A stretch of 64,000 nucleotides of DNA. It comes from DASQZK01 sp963764345. Its GTDB lineage: Bacteria; Bacteroidota; Bacteroidia; Bacteroidales; GCA-2748055. Position numbers and translations under genes: made by a program. Numbering within the stretch: position 1 is the stretch's first letter; each line of letters starts with the position of its first letter. A model generated the notes under the pieces. That model had not been told where the DNA came from. It worked only from the letters and a program-made list of their open reading frames with translations, and made no database searches. The stretch covers positions 62,001 through 126,000 of the forward strand of contig CAVXSF010000032.1 in NCBI GenBank assembly GCA_963764345.1. The letters are read 5' to 3'. Of this stretch, positions 54,950 to 64,000 are shown one piece after another.

Positions 54950-56065
54950 TTATCCTGAAATGCTGTGCCCGATAATTTTACCGATACCAAAGGTTACCGC
55001 TGCAGCCAGCATGCCAAACATAACCTGACGTAATCCTGAAAAAAGCAGTGGTTTACCTGTGAAGAGGGTTATGGCAGCACCGATGACAAATAAGCCGACG
55101 ATACTGCAAATCAGGCTTGCCAAAACAGCATTTAAACCTGTCCTGAACAGAAAGGGGATGAGTGGTATAACTGCCCCTACCGCAAAAAGGAGAAACGAGC
55201 TGATGGCAGCCTCCCAGGCCGATCCGCCTGCATCTTCCATATCTATTCCGAGTTCTTCCCTGGCCAGGGTGTCCAGCGCCGTGTCTTTGTTTTTCATGAC
55301 GTTAACCGCCATCTTCTCGGCTGCTTCCTTTTTTATCCCCTTTGACTGGTAGATCAGGGAAAGTTCTTTCATCTCCTCTTCAGGAGAATTCTCAAGTTCG
55401 GCAGCTTCAGTATTGATCTGACGCTGGTACAGTTCCCTTGAACTCTGAACGGAAAGCCATTCACCAAGAGCCATGGAAATGGATCCGGCGAGCATGCCTG
55501 CAAAGCCGGCGATAATTACCTCTTTGCTTCCGTTGGTAGCGCCGGCGACACCCATGATAAGGCTTAGGTTGGAAACAAGTCCGTCATTGGCTCCAAGCAC
55601 GGCTGCACGAAGGGAATTCCCGGCTACGGTACGGTGCCGCCCTTCAATACGTGCAAGTACACCGCCTTTCAGCCCTGAAGACGATTCGTACAGGTTGTCG
55701 AGGATCCTGAAATGGTTCATCTCGCTTCCTGTAATGTCCAGCCCCTGATTCTTTTTTACCTGGATAGCACTCTCTGCCAGGTTCTTCTCCAGGGCAAGGA
55801 GGTTGTTCAGAATAAAGCTGTACCCGAACAGTTTGCCGAGCTTCACCTGTGTGCGTGCCCTCAGAGAAGGGCCGGGCCTTACCGGATCCAAACCCGAATC
55901 ACGCAGCCGGGTCATGATCTTCTCTGCATGTCCGTTCTCAATCTCCGACATCTGCCGGTATACGGATGCCAGTTCCTTGTTTTCCGCACTGGATGAAAGA
56001 ATGCCATAGAGGAAGGATGTGTCGACCTCAACCTGTAACTGACCTATCAGCGGATTTTTCGTCAT
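54950..56065 (-). CDS. Ferritin-like domain fused to VIT1/CCC1 membrane transporter (MbfA-like)
   Basis: A 371-residue fusion. Residues about 5-135 form a rubrerythrin/ferritin-like helical domain with MSEIENGHAEKIM (ExxH-type iron ligand); residues about 150-371 are a VIT1/CCC1 domain: AAVLGANDGLVSNLSLIMGVAGA, the metal-binding helical arm EEEMKELSLIYQSKG, then three more helices to the end. The same architecture in MbfA of alphaproteobacteria exports iron under iron excess. Iron or manganese efflux into the periplasm is the likely role. No iron regulator or Fur-like site was noticed. Confidence 0.9.
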   Translation of the reverse strand: MTKNPLIGQLQVEVDTSFLYGILSSSAENKELASVYRQMSEIENGHAEKIMTRLRDSGLDPVRPGPSLRARTQVKLGKLFGYSFILNNLLALEKNLAESAIQVKKNQGLDITGSEMNHFRILDNLYESSSGLKGGVLARIEGRHRTVAGNSLRAAVLGANDGLVSNLSLIMGVAGATNGSKEVIIAGFAGMLAGSISMALGEWLSVQSSRELYQRQINTEAAELENSPEEEMKELSLIYQSKGIKKEAAEKMAVNVMKNKDTALDTLAREELGIDMEDAGGSAWEAAISSFLLFAVGAVIPLIPFLFRTGLNAVLASLICSIVGLFVIGAAITLFTGKPLLFSGLRQVMFGMLAAAVTFGIGKIIGHSISG

Positions 56066-56357
56066 GAGACGTCCATTAATCTTTTATCCGTATCAGGGTA
56101 AATAATCAAAATTACGGAAAAAACGGATCTAAAACAGTCATAATGAATCCGATTTTGATCAAAGCCGCAAGGGATGAAATGAAATGAACAGCATCATCCT
56201 TGAAACAATCTTTCCTGTCTTACTCAACGGACAGGGGGAGTGTAAAAAAAGGTGAAATTAAGCAGGGATCTATTGGAATGGGCCAACAAACCCGGTTTGT
56301 TACCGGAGATATAAAACTCAACCTCCTCCCGTAACGTTTCTGCAGATTCCCTGAATT

Positions 56358-57749
56358 TCAGTGACTGATTCTTTCCATTTCTTTTTTAAAATCACGGTAG
56401 GTCACCGGTTTAGCCAGTATTTTCCGGTTCCTGTCAAGGATGAACATTGTAGGTGTTGCATATATATTGAACCTGCGGGCTACCTTTCCGTCCCATCCTC
56501 CCGGTTCACGGACATTCACCCAGGGCAGGCTGTTCATCATGAGGTATTCTTCCCAGTCGGCCCTGCTGGTATCGATGGCGACGGCATAAACTCCGAGTCC
56601 GGTTCCTGATGCATTTTTTTCATACCATTCTTTCAGGTGTGGCATCAGGTCCTGGCAGTGAGGGCACCAGGAAGCCCAGAATATCAGCAGCACGTAATTG
56701 TTGTTCAGACCTGAAAGCTTCTGAGGCCGGTCGTTGGCATCCGGAAGCACGATATCCTCCACTTTCTGGCCAATTGCCATTTTTTTGAATGCCTCAAGAC
56801 GGTTCTGCATAAGCTGATCATCGTCCGTTTCGCAATTTTCCGAAACATAATCGGAAATATGCACCAGAACATGCTCCATTTTAGACCGCTCAAAACCATC
56901 GATCAGGTAATTCAGCACAAACTCATCCACCTGCTTATTCCCGCTTACAGCATCCATGATGCTGTCGATGGCTGAGCTGAAAAGTTTTTCCTGCTCGGTC
57001 TGTGTGACTGAAGGTTCCCTGAAAAAACTCAGGTAGGTGAGAATTTTCTGAGTATAGACGGGTGAATTTATCAGTGCAGGATCATTCAGATGAACCAGGT
57101 CGAAATAATGTCCCCGCATAAAATCTGCAATGGATTCTCCCTCCCCCGGGTGATACACCGGCTCAGGGAACATGCTGATCAGCGAAGATGCCAGTCCCCC
57201 GGGTTTGATATGGGAAAGGCTGATCAGGCTGTCGTTGAGTTCCTGCTGAATCCTGACAAACTCAGCGGCCAGGTCTGAGTAGAAGCTGTCGGCGGAATCG
57301 TAAAGATTCAGCAGGGAATATAAGCCGTTGAAACGTGCCATGTACAAAGACCGGAGACGGATAAATTCATAATATTGCTTGTTTTCATCCGACTGAATAA
57401 TGTCCATCTCCTTCACCGGATCACTGTAAGCGGTCTTTAACAGTACATCCTCGCGGTCAAAAACAAAGTCGAAACTTTTTGCCTCCCGGCCGTAAATTCC
57501 TGTATTTTGATTACTCCCAAGGGAAACGCGATAGATTCCCGGGATGGCATGTACGTCAAAGGTGAAGGTAAACGCTCCGCTAAGGGAAGCTGCACTGTCT
57601 ATCAATGTTTGTTTTTCACCCTTCAATGAAGACAGGTAGATCCTCTGGTCCGGCATGCCCGCGACAAGTGCATGTAAGGTCCAGGTCTGGCCGGAAGCAT
57701 TACAGGCCTGGATAAAGATCAGGAGAAACAGTATTTTGAAATATTTCAT
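56358..57749 (-). CDS. TlpA-like thioredoxin-domain lipoprotein
   Basis: Started at ATG 57749 (MKYFKILFLLIFIQACNASG), with a Cys at residue 16 suited to lipidation; 463 residues. A beta-rich N-terminal part (about 20-125; the LHALVAGMPDQRIYLSSLKG stretch) resembles DUF4369, a helical middle follows (about 130-330), and the C-terminal thioredoxin fold (about 340-463) has the active site FWASWCPHCQDLMPHL and cis-Pro in YATPTMFILD. Such periplasmic proteins reduce or isomerise disulfides in cell-envelope proteins. The partner is unknown. No gene is seen in 56066-56357. Confidence 0.9.
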   Translation of the reverse strand: MKYFKILFLLIFIQACNASGQTWTLHALVAGMPDQRIYLSSLKGEKQTLIDSAASLSGAFTFTFDVHAIPGIYRVSLGSNQNTGIYGREAKSFDFVFDREDVLLKTAYSDPVKEMDIIQSDENKQYYEFIRLRSLYMARFNGLYSLLNLYDSADSFYSDLAAEFVRIQQELNDSLISLSHIKPGGLASSLISMFPEPVYHPGEGESIADFMRGHYFDLVHLNDPALINSPVYTQKILTYLSFFREPSVTQTEQEKLFSSAIDSIMDAVSGNKQVDEFVLNYLIDGFERSKMEHVLVHISDYVSENCETDDDQLMQNRLEAFKKMAIGQKVEDIVLPDANDRPQKLSGLNNNYVLLIFWASWCPHCQDLMPHLKEWYEKNASGTGLGVYAVAIDTSRADWEEYLMMNSLPWVNVREPGGWDGKVARRFNIYATPTMFILDRNRKILAKPVTYRDFKKEMERISH

Positions 57750-57952
57750 CCGTACAAAATTTAGTGAGAACGGCATCACTTCCCCGAAGATACATAATCC
57801 AAAGGTCAATTGTTTTAATAAATGCACTAATTTTGCAATTAAACCAATACACCCCCGGACTCTGAAAACGGGATTTGAAAGCATAAAGCATGGGAAGGCA
57901 TCAGCCGGCGATAATTCTCTCTTTCAGTTCGTATAGATTAAAAGTTTCTTCC

Positions 57953-59895
57953 ATGAAAGCTTTGTTGATCTTCTTCATTTCATGGTCGAGTATCACAGCT
58001 GGTGCAGCAGACTACGATGGTTGCTCAACACTCCCGGGAAGCTATCCCTCCTACCGTGAGGCGTGCCTGTATTTTTTCAGTCAGATGCATCCGGAAGGAT
58101 TCGAGAAGGCAGGATTTTACAAGTTCAGGTTTGCCAGAACACCTGGCGGCTGGTTTGTCGTATCCCGAGTATTTCGGTTCAGAGGGATTGTATGTGAGTG
58201 ATACCATACAAATATGGGACCCTCAAAACGGATTTGTCTTGCCTTCAGAATATGCTCCCGACACGTCCGTGCAGACTTCCGAAATTCAGAACTACCTGAC
58301 CAATGCTGATCTCTACAACTTTTCCGTATACCCGTTTTACGGGTATGACGGCTGGGATCGCGATGTAATTTCCTGTTTTAAGAAAATCCCGTTTGAAAAA
58401 TTGTCAGATGATGAACTCTACGGGACAGGACGGGCCTTCAGCCAGGCTGCCTCAGGACTGATGCGCAGCCATTCCCGGGGCACAGGCCCGGATACATGGC
58501 CTTCCCGGACTACCGGTAAAAACCGTGCGCAGGTATATTCGCTATGCCGGAAGAAGCATCAGTTATTTCGGCAGTTTGTATACAAGAAGCCCGTTTTTTC
58601 AGACCGCTGTCGGATCGGCAGATCTGAAATATTACAATGAGATCATGGCCAGATGGTATGAGCTCTCCTTTTCCGGATTGTCGGGAAAGGCCGCTCGCTT
58701 TCTTCATACCTATACCCGTAAGGACAGTCTTTACGGTCCTTTTTGGAATGATTTTGCCGCTGCCATGCTGGAAATTCCCGATTCAAACGCCGTGCTTTTC
58801 ACTAATGGGGATAATGACACCTACCCTCTTCTTTATGCACAACACGTAAGGAAGATCAGACCTGACATCCTGATTGTGAACATCTCCCTCCTGAATGATC
58901 CGGCATATTATGCGGCCGTGGTTGAAGGAAGGGCGGGAAATATGAAGGTTAAGGCCGAGATTCAGCCCGACCTTTACAACAAACTGAGTAAAAAAAGTAT
59001 TTATCTTTCACCGGGCGACAGGAGAGCAGCGGTGATGTCCCTGGCTGACTGGGCCGGCCAGGCAGCAGAGCAGGTAAAAAACCAGCAGGACGCTGTTTCG
59101 GTGAGCCGGGGTGTTTACCGGTATGTTTATGCCGGAACAGATCTCCGGATGGACAGTATTGAGATCAGAACGCAGGTTCCGAATCAGATCCTTCCGGGTC
59201 TATTTATCCTGCCGTCTATCATCCGCGATGTATATCCTCATCATCCGGTTTACTTCAGCAAGGGATGTATTCCGGCAGTTTCAGGTCTTTTTGCTCCTGA
59301 AAATCTTGTGGAACAGGTGTTGCTTTTCCGGTTATCCGGAACGGCTGAAACCACCGGCCAGTCAAAATTTATCGCCAGGGACGGGCTGTACACCGACACC
59401 AGTCTTATCCGGACCTTTTTCAATCATGGAGATATACCCCTGCCCGGACGTCATTTCCCTGCCAGGCAGCGTACTTTCACGTGGCTCACCGATAATGTTT
59501 CTTTCCTTATCAGGATGTTATCAGAAAACACAGACAGGCAGGATGTTATAAAAATGGTAAACCAGTTCTTTTCCCTGTATCCACCAGAGAAGTGTGGTCT
59601 GACTTACCCTCATTGTGAGATGTTAAACCTGCTGATATCTAAGGAAGGAATTGGTGACCGGGATGAAGAGTTGATCAGGCGTATGTTGACGGTCATCAGA
59701 GATGCGGAAAAATCCACCCTCATCAGGGATGACGATATCAATGACGAATTCAACCTGAGGTATCTTGAGTGGTGTATTGGTCTCTTAAAGGATACGAAGC
59801 CGGCAGGACCGGCATATTTTTACCTCCAACTCGAAGATACCGAAAACCGGTTGCAAAAGATGATGACCGGTGGGGTAACGATCTCCTCCCCTTAA
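57953..59895 (+). pseudogene. Exported protein with DUF2723-like C-terminal region, broken by frameshifts
   Basis: Coding sense continues through three frames. First frame from ATG 57953: signal peptide MKALLIFFISWSSITAGAA, on to about 58150. Second frame (about 58150-58450) reads SYPEYFGSEGLYVSDTIQIW to AFSQAASGLMRSH. Third frame from about 58515 to 59895 reads RRYIRYAGRSISYFGSLY, then AVLFTNGDNDTYPLLYAQHV and IRPDILIVNISLLND. The last two resemble the soluble C-terminal part of Bacteroidota DUF2723 proteins, here without their membrane glycosyltransferase half. Between 58450 and 58515 yet another frame gives GYMAFPDYR, so more than two shifts are likely. It may be a true pseudogene or poor sequence. 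Its end overlaps ispF by 4 bp. Confidence 0.7.
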
Positions 59896-60377
59896 ACCTG
59901 TTTCATAAGAAGGACCACTGCCTGAGCGGCCACCCCCTCTTCCCTGCCTTCAAATCCAAGTTTTTCGGTAGTTGTGGCTTTTACGGAAACATTTTCAATG
60001 TCTGTTTCCAGGATGGCAGCGATGGTATTGCGCATAGCCGGGATATAGCCTTTAACCTTCGGCTTCTGGAGTATTAAAATGGTATCGAGATTCGAGATGC
60101 GGTAACCTTTTCCGGCGATCAGAGCAAAGGTTCGCTCCAGCAGGATCTTACTGTCGATGCCCCTGAATTCTGCGGATGTGTCGGGGAAATGTTGCCCGAT
60201 GTCGCCAAGGGCAAGCGCTCCCAGCAGGGCATCACATATGGCATGGAGCAGGACATCGGCATCTGAATGCCCGATGAGACCTTTGTGATGCTCTATCTTA
60301 ACGCCGCCAAGGAACAGTGGGAGGTCAACCCCCAGTTGATGAACATCATATCCTATTCCGATCCTGAAGTTCATCAT
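59892..60377 (-). CDS. ispF: 2-C-methyl-D-erythritol 2,4-cyclodiphosphate synthase
   Basis: Cyclises CDP-methylerythritol 2-phosphate with release of CMP in the MEP isoprenoid pathway; a cytoplasmic trimer. 161 residues, normal. Metal site DVHQL, FLGGVKI, the signature GLIGHSDADVLLHAICDALL, DIGQHFPDT, and the C-terminal VKATTTEKLGFEGREEGVA. It follows porV by 8 bp, an order that I recall also from Porphyromonas gingivalis. Confidence 0.98.
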   Translation of the reverse strand: MMNFRIGIGYDVHQLGVDLPLFLGGVKIEHHKGLIGHSDADVLLHAICDALLGALALGDIGQHFPDTSAEFRGIDSKILLERTFALIAGKGYRISNLDTILILQKPKVKGYIPAMRNTIAAILETDIENVSVKATTTEKLGFEGREEGVAAQAVVLLMKQV

Positions 60378-60385
60378 CTGATCCG

Positions 60386-61573
60386 TTATCTGAATTTATC
60401 AAAATTGAATCCCAGGGTAAACCTGAGGGTATTGGCCAGGGGATTATTGACGGCAGTAGGAATAAGGTAGGCAAAGTCAAGTGAAAACACATTGAGTTTA
60501 AGTCCGACACCCAGTGTAAAATATTTCCGGTTTCCTTTGGTCTTGTATTCATAGAAATAGCCGCCCCGGATGGCAAACTGTTTTCTGTACCAGTATTCCA
60601 CGCCGGCGCTGTAGGTAATTTCATGCATTTCTTCGAGGAAGACACTGCCCTTGGAATTATCAATCCCTGGTGCATCGTAAAAAGACTGGATCATACCGAG
60701 GGGAACGGAAACATTGGGATCTTTTCCTTTCAGGATAGCATTGCCTGAATCGGCTAATACCGGAGGTGTAGGTACAAGCAACTTATTGAGGTCGAGAGCA
60801 AAGGTGAAGCTGTTATACTGGTCAATATCAACTGCCAGGGCACTTCCTATCCTGAGATTAATGGGGATAAAGGCTTTATCCTGATCAGTGGTATAGGATA
60901 TCTTCGTTCCTATATTTGAGATATTCGCTCCAAATGACAGGTTACCGTCCTTATCGGAGAGATCAATTTTACTGGTATAGTAGAAACCGAGGTCGGCAGC
61001 AACGGAAAAACCCGGCTTAGATTCCAGGTCACCAACGTATTGTCCGCCGGTGAGATCGGAACGGATGACGCGAAAAGCAAGGGCGCCAGACAATTTATCG
61101 CTGAAAAGCCTTGAATAAGCGGCATCGACGGCAAATTCGTTCGGATTGAACTGTCTCCCGTCGGGATTCCCGAACCGGTCGGTAAATACGATATTGCCAA
61201 GAGAGAAATAGCGCAGTGAACCACTTATGGCCTGCTTTCCGTCGAGTTTGTAATAACCGGCAATATAGGCCAGATTGATGTCAGGAACCAGTTTCCTCAA
61301 CCAAGGGGTATATGAAATGGCTAATCCGCCTTTTCCTTCCATAAACACATATTTAGCCGCATTCCAGTGCTGGGAATTGATATCGGGAGCGGTTGCCACA
61401 CCGACATCACCCATTGCTCCTGCTCTGGAGTCGGGTGCTATAGTCAAAAACGGAACCGCGGTTTGTATTGTATTTATATCTCCCCCTGAAAGCTGACTGT
61501 AATTTATCTGCCCATAGACAAGTGAGGGCATAAAACACAGCACAGCTAAAGCAATTTTACGCAAATAGTTCAT
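60386..61573 (-). CDS. porV: Type IX secretion system outer-membrane protein PorV (LptO)
   Basis: Outer-membrane barrel of the FadL type that carries T9SS cargo from the Sov translocon to the attachment complex with PorU. Started at ATG 61573 (signal peptide MNYLRKIALAVLCFMPSLVYG, then Q); an upstream ATG at 61597 is possible. 395 residues. The N-terminal AVPFLTIAPDSRAGAMGDVG and HWNAAKYVF are family hallmarks, followed by the repeated strands of a barrel ending LRFTLGFNFDKF. It lies 84 bp after porU. Confidence 0.96.
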   Translation of the reverse strand: MNYLRKIALAVLCFMPSLVYGQINYSQLSGGDINTIQTAVPFLTIAPDSRAGAMGDVGVATAPDINSQHWNAAKYVFMEGKGGLAISYTPWLRKLVPDINLAYIAGYYKLDGKQAISGSLRYFSLGNIVFTDRFGNPDGRQFNPNEFAVDAAYSRLFSDKLSGALAFRVIRSDLTGGQYVGDLESKPGFSVAADLGFYYTSKIDLSDKDGNLSFGANISNIGTKISYTTDQDKAFIPINLRIGSALAVDIDQYNSFTFALDLNKLLVPTPPVLADSGNAILKGKDPNVSVPLGMIQSFYDAPGIDNSKGSVFLEEMHEITYSAGVEYWYRKQFAIRGGYFYEYKTKGNRKYFTLGVGLKLNVFSLDFAYLIPTAVNNPLANTLRFTLGFNFDKFR

Positions 61574-61657
61574 CGTTATTGTTTTCTTCTCTGACATTAT
61601 TATGCATTTTAGAACCACAAATATAACTGAAAAATTCAAAAATTATTGCTACAACAA

Positions 61658-64000
61658 TTATCTGACTATGATAAGTTTCCCGGACCTTGTAGCTTCCTTC
61701 CCGTCGGAGCTTTTGACATGGATACGGTAAATATAAAGGCCCTGACGGCTTTTATTTCCCATTTCATCGTATCCGTTCCACTCAACCGGTTTGGACCGGA
61801 AGCCGGAATCATATTCCTTGGTTTTGATGGTCTTCATCAGCTTCCCCGCCATATTGAAAATATCGATGGTAATATCCAGGTCAGCCCCCTGGTCATTATG
61901 TTCAAATGAAATGGATGTACTTTCGGAGAACGGGTTTGGAAAGTTCAGGAGGTTATCAAGGATCATGCCCTCCGAACTAACAACCACAAAGTTCAGGGAA
62001 TCTTCGCTGGAGTTGTTATAGATATCCCAGACCTTAACCGAGATAGTATGCCGGCCGGCAGTCAGTTTGGATAAGGGGTACTCAACGGTCCCGCTCTGAT
62101 AACTGTTCAGATCAGACTGATAATATTCGTTCAACAGCAGGACGTCACGGGTGTTCCCGTCGAGAATACCCGTGATATCGTGTCCGATACCGTTACCGGC
62201 CGTGTTGACCCCGTGTTCATCGTACAATCTGACGAAGAGTAAGGGATTTTCATCTGTGATCCCCCCGTTTTTGAAATACTCATTATTCATAAAGAGCTGC
62301 AGGTTGGGGCCGCTGATATCGATGTCGGCCTGAGGGGAAGAACCGCCTACCTGGAAGTTAAAACAGGCACCGGCTGCATCAATGATGGAATCGTTGGCAT
62401 AATAGCTTAGTTTGCCGCTGCCGATAGCGTAACTGATATCCTTGGGAACATAAAACTCAAAATTGAAATACCCGTTTTTTACCGAAGCTTTACCTTTATA
62501 TATAATGCTGTTCCTGATGGTAAAAGTTTTCTTTTCTCCGCCGTCGTTGGCAAGGGTGGTCTGAGTGGTCGGTTTATCGTATACCACAGGATAGATCACA
62601 CCATTGAACCAGTCCAGGGGAAGTCCGTTATGGTCTTCGATATGCCCGCTGACGGCCACTTTGTCGAGGGCTGATAAAGTGTCGGGTAAAGAACTGGCAT
62701 CTTTGTGATCTATAGAATCGGTGGCGATCTGATAAAAAGGATAGGTAAGTTTCATGGCCGGATCTCCCAGAAGAACAAAGTTCCTCTTGTTGATCCCAAA
62801 ACCTGTGGCATTTTTCGTGTATTTCATCACATCACCAAGACTGTAATTCTGACCGGTAGAATCTTTCTCGAATACAATCTCATAAAAATGTTCATTCAAA
62901 ACGTTGTTTGGACCTGAATAAACCAGTCTCGAAGTGGTAAGCAGGGCTATGCCTCCGCCGTCGGGATTAAGGAGTACTTCTTCCCCTGCTGAGACAATAT
63001 CGGGGTCATCAAAACGACTGAATTCACAGGTAGCTGTCATGAAAAGAGGCAGCTTATCCTTATTTTTCCAGGAAGTAATGTCATTCATTTCGACGACATG
63101 CTCATGCGCAAGACCATCGGGTCCTCCATGGCCGGTATAATTGATGATCAGGGCGCCTCTCTCCACCTGGTCGTTAATGGCTTTGTTTACATCGGGATAC
63201 CGCTGTCCAACAGGGGTTGAAACCTGTTTATAGGCATCGAGAAAAATTTTATTGATGTTAAAGTAAGGATAATTATTCTCCACGTTAGTAGCTAGTGAAT
63301 TAGCCTGGTTAAAATGCGTGTTTGAATCTTCATCATCGCCGATAAAACACAGGTTGTTTCTCCAGCTCCCCATCCTTTCGGGGCTCTCATAACCTATGAT
63401 CTTATCTACAAGGATGCGTGCATCGGTGGTATCATGGACAGGCAACCGGCCGACACCCAGGTCGAGCAGGCCGTTTTGAATGCTCTCGCCATCATCGAGC
63501 AAGACAAAATAGTCATCGGTACAATAGGAATAGGTGGGTGCAAGGCTGTTTTTAGACTCATAAGTGGGAACATAATTCCCGGTTTTGTCGATCGTCCCTT
63601 TGTAAATATAGGAGCCGTCGCCGAACAGTAGGAGATACTTCGGCATTTTCGTCGGATCACTTCCGGCATTTTTATAAAAATACCGCATCATATTTCGTAT
63701 AGCCGTAATATCCGGTCTGCCGGAGGAAAATTCATTGTATACCTGCTGAGGGGTAACCACCAGAACACTAAGATGATCATGTTCATGACGGTATGCAGCC
63801 AGTTTATTAGCATACGTGAGAAAATCAGGATGTGCGACGACAATATAAGCGGGTTGTCCGGCTCCGTGAATATTCTGGTTATCAACCCTTCCCAGGTCAT
63901 CGCCCTGGATCAGCGGTGCCGGGAAGGTGCCGGCAGGGTCGAAGGCTGCAAATTCTTTAATGACAGGTGTATTTACCGTAAAATTCAGACTGCTGCCGGC
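61658..64000 (-). CDS. porU: Type IX secretion system sortase PorU, 5' end outside the window
   Basis: Surface gingipain-like (C25) cysteine peptidase that removes the C-terminal sorting signal of T9SS cargo and joins it to A-LPS. The frame is open to the window edge at 64000, so the N-terminus is missing; at least 780 residues are present. The catalytic His is in NYTGHGGPDGLAHEH and the Cys in MTATCEFSRFDDPDI. Other family features are LLLFGDGSYIYKG, LDLGVGRLPVHD and FVLLGDPAMKL. The tail from FPNPFSESTSISF to GKLIIVR is itself a T9SS-type domain. The gene is followed by porV and ispF. Confidence 0.96.
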   Translation of the reverse strand, partial: AGSSLNFTVNTPVIKEFAAFDPAGTFPAPLIQGDDLGRVDNQNIHGAGQPAYIVVAHPDFLTYANKLAAYRHEHDHLSVLVVTPQQVYNEFSSGRPDITAIRNMMRYFYKNAGSDPTKMPKYLLLFGDGSYIYKGTIDKTGNYVPTYESKNSLAPTYSYCTDDYFVLLDDGESIQNGLLDLGVGRLPVHDTTDARILVDKIIGYESPERMGSWRNNLCFIGDDEDSNTHFNQANSLATNVENNYPYFNINKIFLDAYKQVSTPVGQRYPDVNKAINDQVERGALIINYTGHGGPDGLAHEHVVEMNDITSWKNKDKLPLFMTATCEFSRFDDPDIVSAGEEVLLNPDGGGIALLTTSRLVYSGPNNVLNEHFYEIVFEKDSTGQNYSLGDVMKYTKNATGFGINKRNFVLLGDPAMKLTYPFYQIATDSIDHKDASSLPDTLSALDKVAVSGHIEDHNGLPLDWFNGVIYPVVYDKPTTQTTLANDGGEKKTFTIRNSIIYKGKASVKNGYFNFEFYVPKDISYAIGSGKLSYYANDSIIDAAGACFNFQVGGSSPQADIDISGPNLQLFMNNEYFKNGGITDENPLLFVRLYDEHGVNTAGNGIGHDITGILDGNTRDVLLLNEYYQSDLNSYQSGTVEYPLSKLTAGRHTISVKVWDIYNNSSEDSLNFVVVSSEGMILDNLLNFPNPFSESTSISFEHNDQGADLDITIDIFNMAGKLMKTIKTKEYDSGFRSKPVEWNGYDEMGNKSRQGLYIYRIHVKSSDGKEATRSGKLIIVR

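Overview
The window reads as a chromosome segment of a member of the Bacteroidota, most like Bacteroidales or a relative. The evidence is a PorU-PorV pair of the type IX secretion system (T9SS), several secreted proteins with T9SS-type C-terminal sorting domains, a SusC-like TonB-dependent receptor with an N-terminal carboxypeptidase-regulatory domain, a NtrC/sigma-54 two-component pair, YwqK/MORN and DUF2007 proteins, and many short-leader lipoproteins. No rRNA, tRNA, CRISPR array, intact insertion sequence or prophage was found. Gene density is ordinary except in a 2-kb repeat-filled gap (3.77-5.8 kb) and a 1.06-kb gap (44.8-45.8 kb).

Layout. 0-3.8 kb: rluA-type pseudouridine synthase (cut by the edge and frameshifted), panB, dnaK with a strong terminator. 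3.8-5.8 kb: no gene; an 18-bp palindrome, short AT-rich repeats, two inverted repeats, ten tandem copies of a 111-112 bp unit and a ladder of octamer-like repeats. 5.8-9.9 kb: YwqK-type protein, a subtilisin with T9SS tail, xseA-xseB. 9.9-19.8 kb (minus): a run of two very large sensor kinases, a peptide-type solute-binding lipoprotein and a trypsin-like protein. 20-22.5 kb: a TonB-dependent receptor behind a clear TPP riboswitch, so a predicted thiamin receptor. 22.7-25.9 kb: frameshifted thioredoxin, CCA-adding enzyme, EEP-type lipoprotein. 26-33.5 kb: three large exported proteins. 34-36.8 kb: amidohydrolase, GNAT, outer-membrane protein. 36.9-43.8 kb: a TolC/ABC-ATPase/adaptor operon divergent from a NtrC-type regulator and its kinase, with a sigma-54-like site between them. 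43.9-52.2 kb: cation efflux protein, S41 peptidase, membrane MutS-like ATPase, an alpha-L-iduronidase-like GH39 enzyme and an SDR. 52.4-57.7 kb: DUF2007, EgtD-like methyltransferase, hydrolase, ferritin-VIT1 fusion, TlpA-like protein. 57.9-64 kb: a multiply frameshifted gene with a DUF2723-like C-terminal region, then ispF, porV and porU on the minus strand.

How it fits together. PorU and PorV attach T9SS cargo to the cell surface, and at least three other proteins here (the subtilisin, the propeller protein at 27.8 kb and the 660-residue protein at 31.5 kb) end in T9SS-type domains. The divergent NtrC pair probably controls the adaptor/ATPase/TolC operon, which has no membrane permease in this window. 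Five loci (rluA, thioredoxin, the MFS remnant, the acyltransferase remnant and the DUF2723-like gene) are broken or truncated; the rluA, thioredoxin and MFS breaks each look like a single extra base, so some may be sequencing errors rather than biology.
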